A DNA stretch of 23,747 nucleotides, taken from assembly GCA_039908105.1 (NCBI GenBank), contig JAMOBI010000079.1, positions 1 to 23,747 on the forward strand, in the 5' to 3' direction. Under the pieces are notes generated by a model that was given only the letters and a program-made list of their open reading frames with translations, was not told the DNA's origin and ran no database searches. The position numbers were made by a program, and so were the translations under genes. The DNA is from Magnetaquiglobus sp039908105. GTDB lineage: Bacteria; Pseudomonadota; Magnetococcia; Magnetococcales; Magnetaquicoccaceae. Positions 22,272-23,747 of the stretch are shown here, one piece after another (position 1 is the stretch's first letter; the number at the start of each line of letters is the position of its first letter).

Positions 22272-23378
22272 ATGAACATGCGCACCATTCTGGTGGTTGA
22301 CGACGATCCGTTGGCCCGATTGCATCTGGAGCGATTCTTGAAACGGGAGGGGCATGCGGTGCTCCTGGCGCGCGATGGCGCACAAGGGTTGGAGATGTTT
22401 CGCGCCAAGCATCCGGATCTGGTGTTGATGGATGTGATGATGCCGGTGTTGAACGGCCACGAGGCCACGCGGCGCATCCGCGCGGAGACGGCCAATGACG
22501 ACGTGCAGCCGCCGGTGATTTTTTTGACCGGTGTCGAGGATCAGGAACTGCTGGCCGAGTGCCTGCACTGCGGCGGGGATGATTTCATCTCCAAGCCGTT
22601 CAACCATGTGATTCTGCAAGCGCGATTGAAAGCCTGGCTGCGTCGGGTAGAGCTGGCCGAAAAGGTGGCGATGGACCGTGAGGCGATCGAGAACGTCATC
22701 CAGAAGATGCGCAAGGATGACCGTTTCGACCCCCACGCCATGCGTTTGTTGATGACCCCGGTGGACAAGACCACCGGCGATCTGGTGCTCTCGGCGCGCG
22801 ACGAGGAGGGGGTACAGTACGTGCTGCTGGGGGATTTCACCGGTCACGGGCTGGTGGCAGCGGTGTGCGGTCCTTTGGTATCCGACATCTTTCACGGCAT
22901 GATGTCCAAAGGGTTCGACTCGCGCAACATCCTGCGCAACATCAACGAAAAGATCCACACCCGACTGCCGGTGGACATGTTCCTGACCGCCAGCTTCGTG
23001 GCGCTCGACCGCAAGGCCTCCCGGATGACCGTGTACAATGCCGGCATGCACCCGTTGTTCGTCTATCGCAACGGTCATGGCCTCTGGGGTCCGCCATCCA
23101 GGCAGATGCCGCTGGGCATCGTACACGAGATCGCCATCGAGGATGCCGAGGTGGTGATGGAGGTGCGTGAGGGGGATTTGATCTATCTCTATTCGGACGG
23201 GGTGTACGAGACCCAATCCCCGGATGGACTCTTTTTCGGCGGCGAGAACCTGAATCGCGTGCTCTCGGGGATCGCGGCCACCGGTGCGCCGTTGGAGTCG
23301 ATTCAGTTGGAGCTGGAGCGGTTCCAGGGCGACGCCAATCTGCGCGATGACATCACCCTGGTGGAGTTGACGGTGTGA
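22272..23378 (+). CDS. Response regulator with PP2C/SpoIIE-type serine phosphatase output domain
   Basis: Cytosolic signalling protein of 368 residues. Receiver domain 1-125 has the acidic pair D10/D11, phospho-acceptor D54 (LVLMDVMMP), T86 and K108 (SKPF). A helical linker (about 125-160) leads to a PPM/SpoIIE phosphatase domain. Metal-site residues appear in TTGDLVL (D170), LLGDFTGHG (D188), YLYSDGVYE and the final LRDDITLVEL. Proteins of this RsbU/RssB-like architecture usually dephosphorylate an anti-sigma antagonist and so control a partner-switching pathway. No anti-sigma factor, antagonist or histidine kinase is adjacent, so the partner is unknown. ATG 22272 has AAGGA about 9 bases upstream. 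ATG 22278 is an alternative. Confidence 0.93.
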   Translation: MNMRTILVVDDDPLARLHLERFLKREGHAVLLARDGAQGLEMFRAKHPDLVLMDVMMPVLNGHEATRRIRAETANDDVQPPVIFLTGVEDQELLAECLHCGGDDFISKPFNHVILQARLKAWLRRVELAEKVAMDREAIENVIQKMRKDDRFDPHAMRLLMTPVDKTTGDLVLSARDEEGVQYVLLGDFTGHGLVAAVCGPLVSDIFHGMMSKGFDSRNILRNINEKIHTRLPVDMFLTASFVALDRKASRMTVYNAGMHPLFVYRNGHGLWGPPSRQMPLGIVHEIAIEDAEVVMEVREGDLIYLYSDGVYETQSPDGLFFGGENLNRVLSGIAATGAPLESIQLELERFQGDANLRDDITLVELTV

Positions 23379-23430
23379 GGTTGCGTGGAACCGGGGGCAT
23401 TCCCCGCCAAAAAACAACCCCACCTGAATT

Positions 23431-23747
23431 TCAGTCCGCGAAGATCTCCTCAAGCGACCTCGCATCCATAAACCGCAGGCTCCACGCCTCCAGGGTGTCC
23501 GAATTGGCCTGAGCGATCTTTTCACTGACCCAGGCTGGAAGGGAACCGAAGCGGCGTTGGAGGAGTCGTGGCGTCCTTCCAAACGTCCTTCCTGGCGCAC
23601 CATTTCCGCCACCCATTCCGGTCTGTTATTGGACAAGATTTCACGAGCGAATTGCGACATCATGGCTGATTCCTCCTCGGATTGGATGCGGCGCACCAGC
23701 TGTCGCACTTGTTCTTCATGCTTGAATTCAGTCCGAGAAAACCTCTT
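23431..23747 (-). pseudogene. Frameshifted DUF4351/Rpn-type C-terminal remnant, runs off the edge
   Basis: Reading leftward from the edge, one frame gives HEEQVRQLVRRIQSEEESAMMSQFAREIL and WVAEMVRQEGRLEGR. Near 23590 the recognisable sequence shifts frame and continues LLQRRFGSLPAWVSEKIAQ and ANSDTLEAWSLRFMDARSLEEIFAD before a TGA at 23431-23433. The second part is the DUF4351 C-terminal module found on Rpn-type PD-(D/E)XK nuclease/transposase-like proteins, and the first is the helical segment that normally precedes it. The nuclease domain is not in the window. Either the gene is broken by an indel or it is an old partial copy. Confidence 0.7.

Noticed and set aside
23391..23415. CGGGG/CCCCG hairpin after the response regulator gene as a terminator
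   Set aside because: The stem is only 5 bp and is followed by an A-run, not a T-run, in the direction of transcription.
22116..23708. 530-residue leftward frame across the response regulator gene
   Set aside because: Antisense shadow of the receiver-phosphatase gene. Only its first part (beyond 23430) overlaps the real DUF4351 remnant.

Overview
The window is a 23.7 kb stretch of a GC-rich, gene-dense bacterial chromosome. The combination of ErpA-type Fe-S carrier, Lon, SerC, SelO and a general-secretion (type II) pseudopilin operon fits a Gram-negative proteobacterium. The dispersed intergenic repeats and an Rpn/DUF4351 remnant remind me of Magnetococcales-type genomes, but that is a weak impression and not demonstrated by any gene here.

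Layout, left to right. (1) 36-3051, leftward: lon protease preceded by erpA. (2) 3295-7778, rightward: holB, ricT (PSP1 family) and a TatD nuclease fused to a radical-SAM domain. The order holB-ricT-tatD resembles the conserved Firmicutes holB-yaaT...yabD neighbourhood. (3) 7822-10604: a DUF2062 membrane protein (leftward), divergent from a secreted polysaccharide deacetylase, then a zinc-ribbon/transmembrane/AAAEK-repeat protein whose reading frame breaks just before a formylglycine-generating-enzyme-like (FGE) domain. (4) 10859-22026, all leftward: serC; vanZ-like plus an XPB-like helicase (ATGA overlap); a YidD-like protein followed by gspG-H-I-J-K-L-M-N; and selO. The gsp block supplies the pseudopilus (G,H,I,J,K) and inner-membrane assembly proteins (L,M,N). 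gspC, D, E, F and O are not in the window. (5) 22272-23378, rightward: a response regulator fused to a PP2C/SpoIIE-type phosphatase. (6) 23431 to the right edge, leftward: a frameshifted DUF4351/Rpn-type remnant.

The most interesting non-coding signals are two repeat families. The first is a roughly 220-bp structured intergenic module present twice in opposite orientation (6136-6362 and 18588-18806). Each copy follows the last gene of one transcription unit and runs up to the start of the next, with hairpins preserved despite sequence changes. The second is a short element (core CATTCCAAGCYGGRTGCG) found at 1-22, in a cluster at 12437-12569 that includes a near-perfect 34-bp-arm palindrome, and at 18828-18850. 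All of these lie just beyond the 3' ends of leftward operons.

The most interesting coding signal is the eight-copy perfect 15-bp repeat at 9772-9888. It sits between two halves of what looks like one membrane-anchored FGE-like protein, and both relevant frames are open through it. No tRNA, rRNA, CRISPR array or intact insertion sequence was seen.
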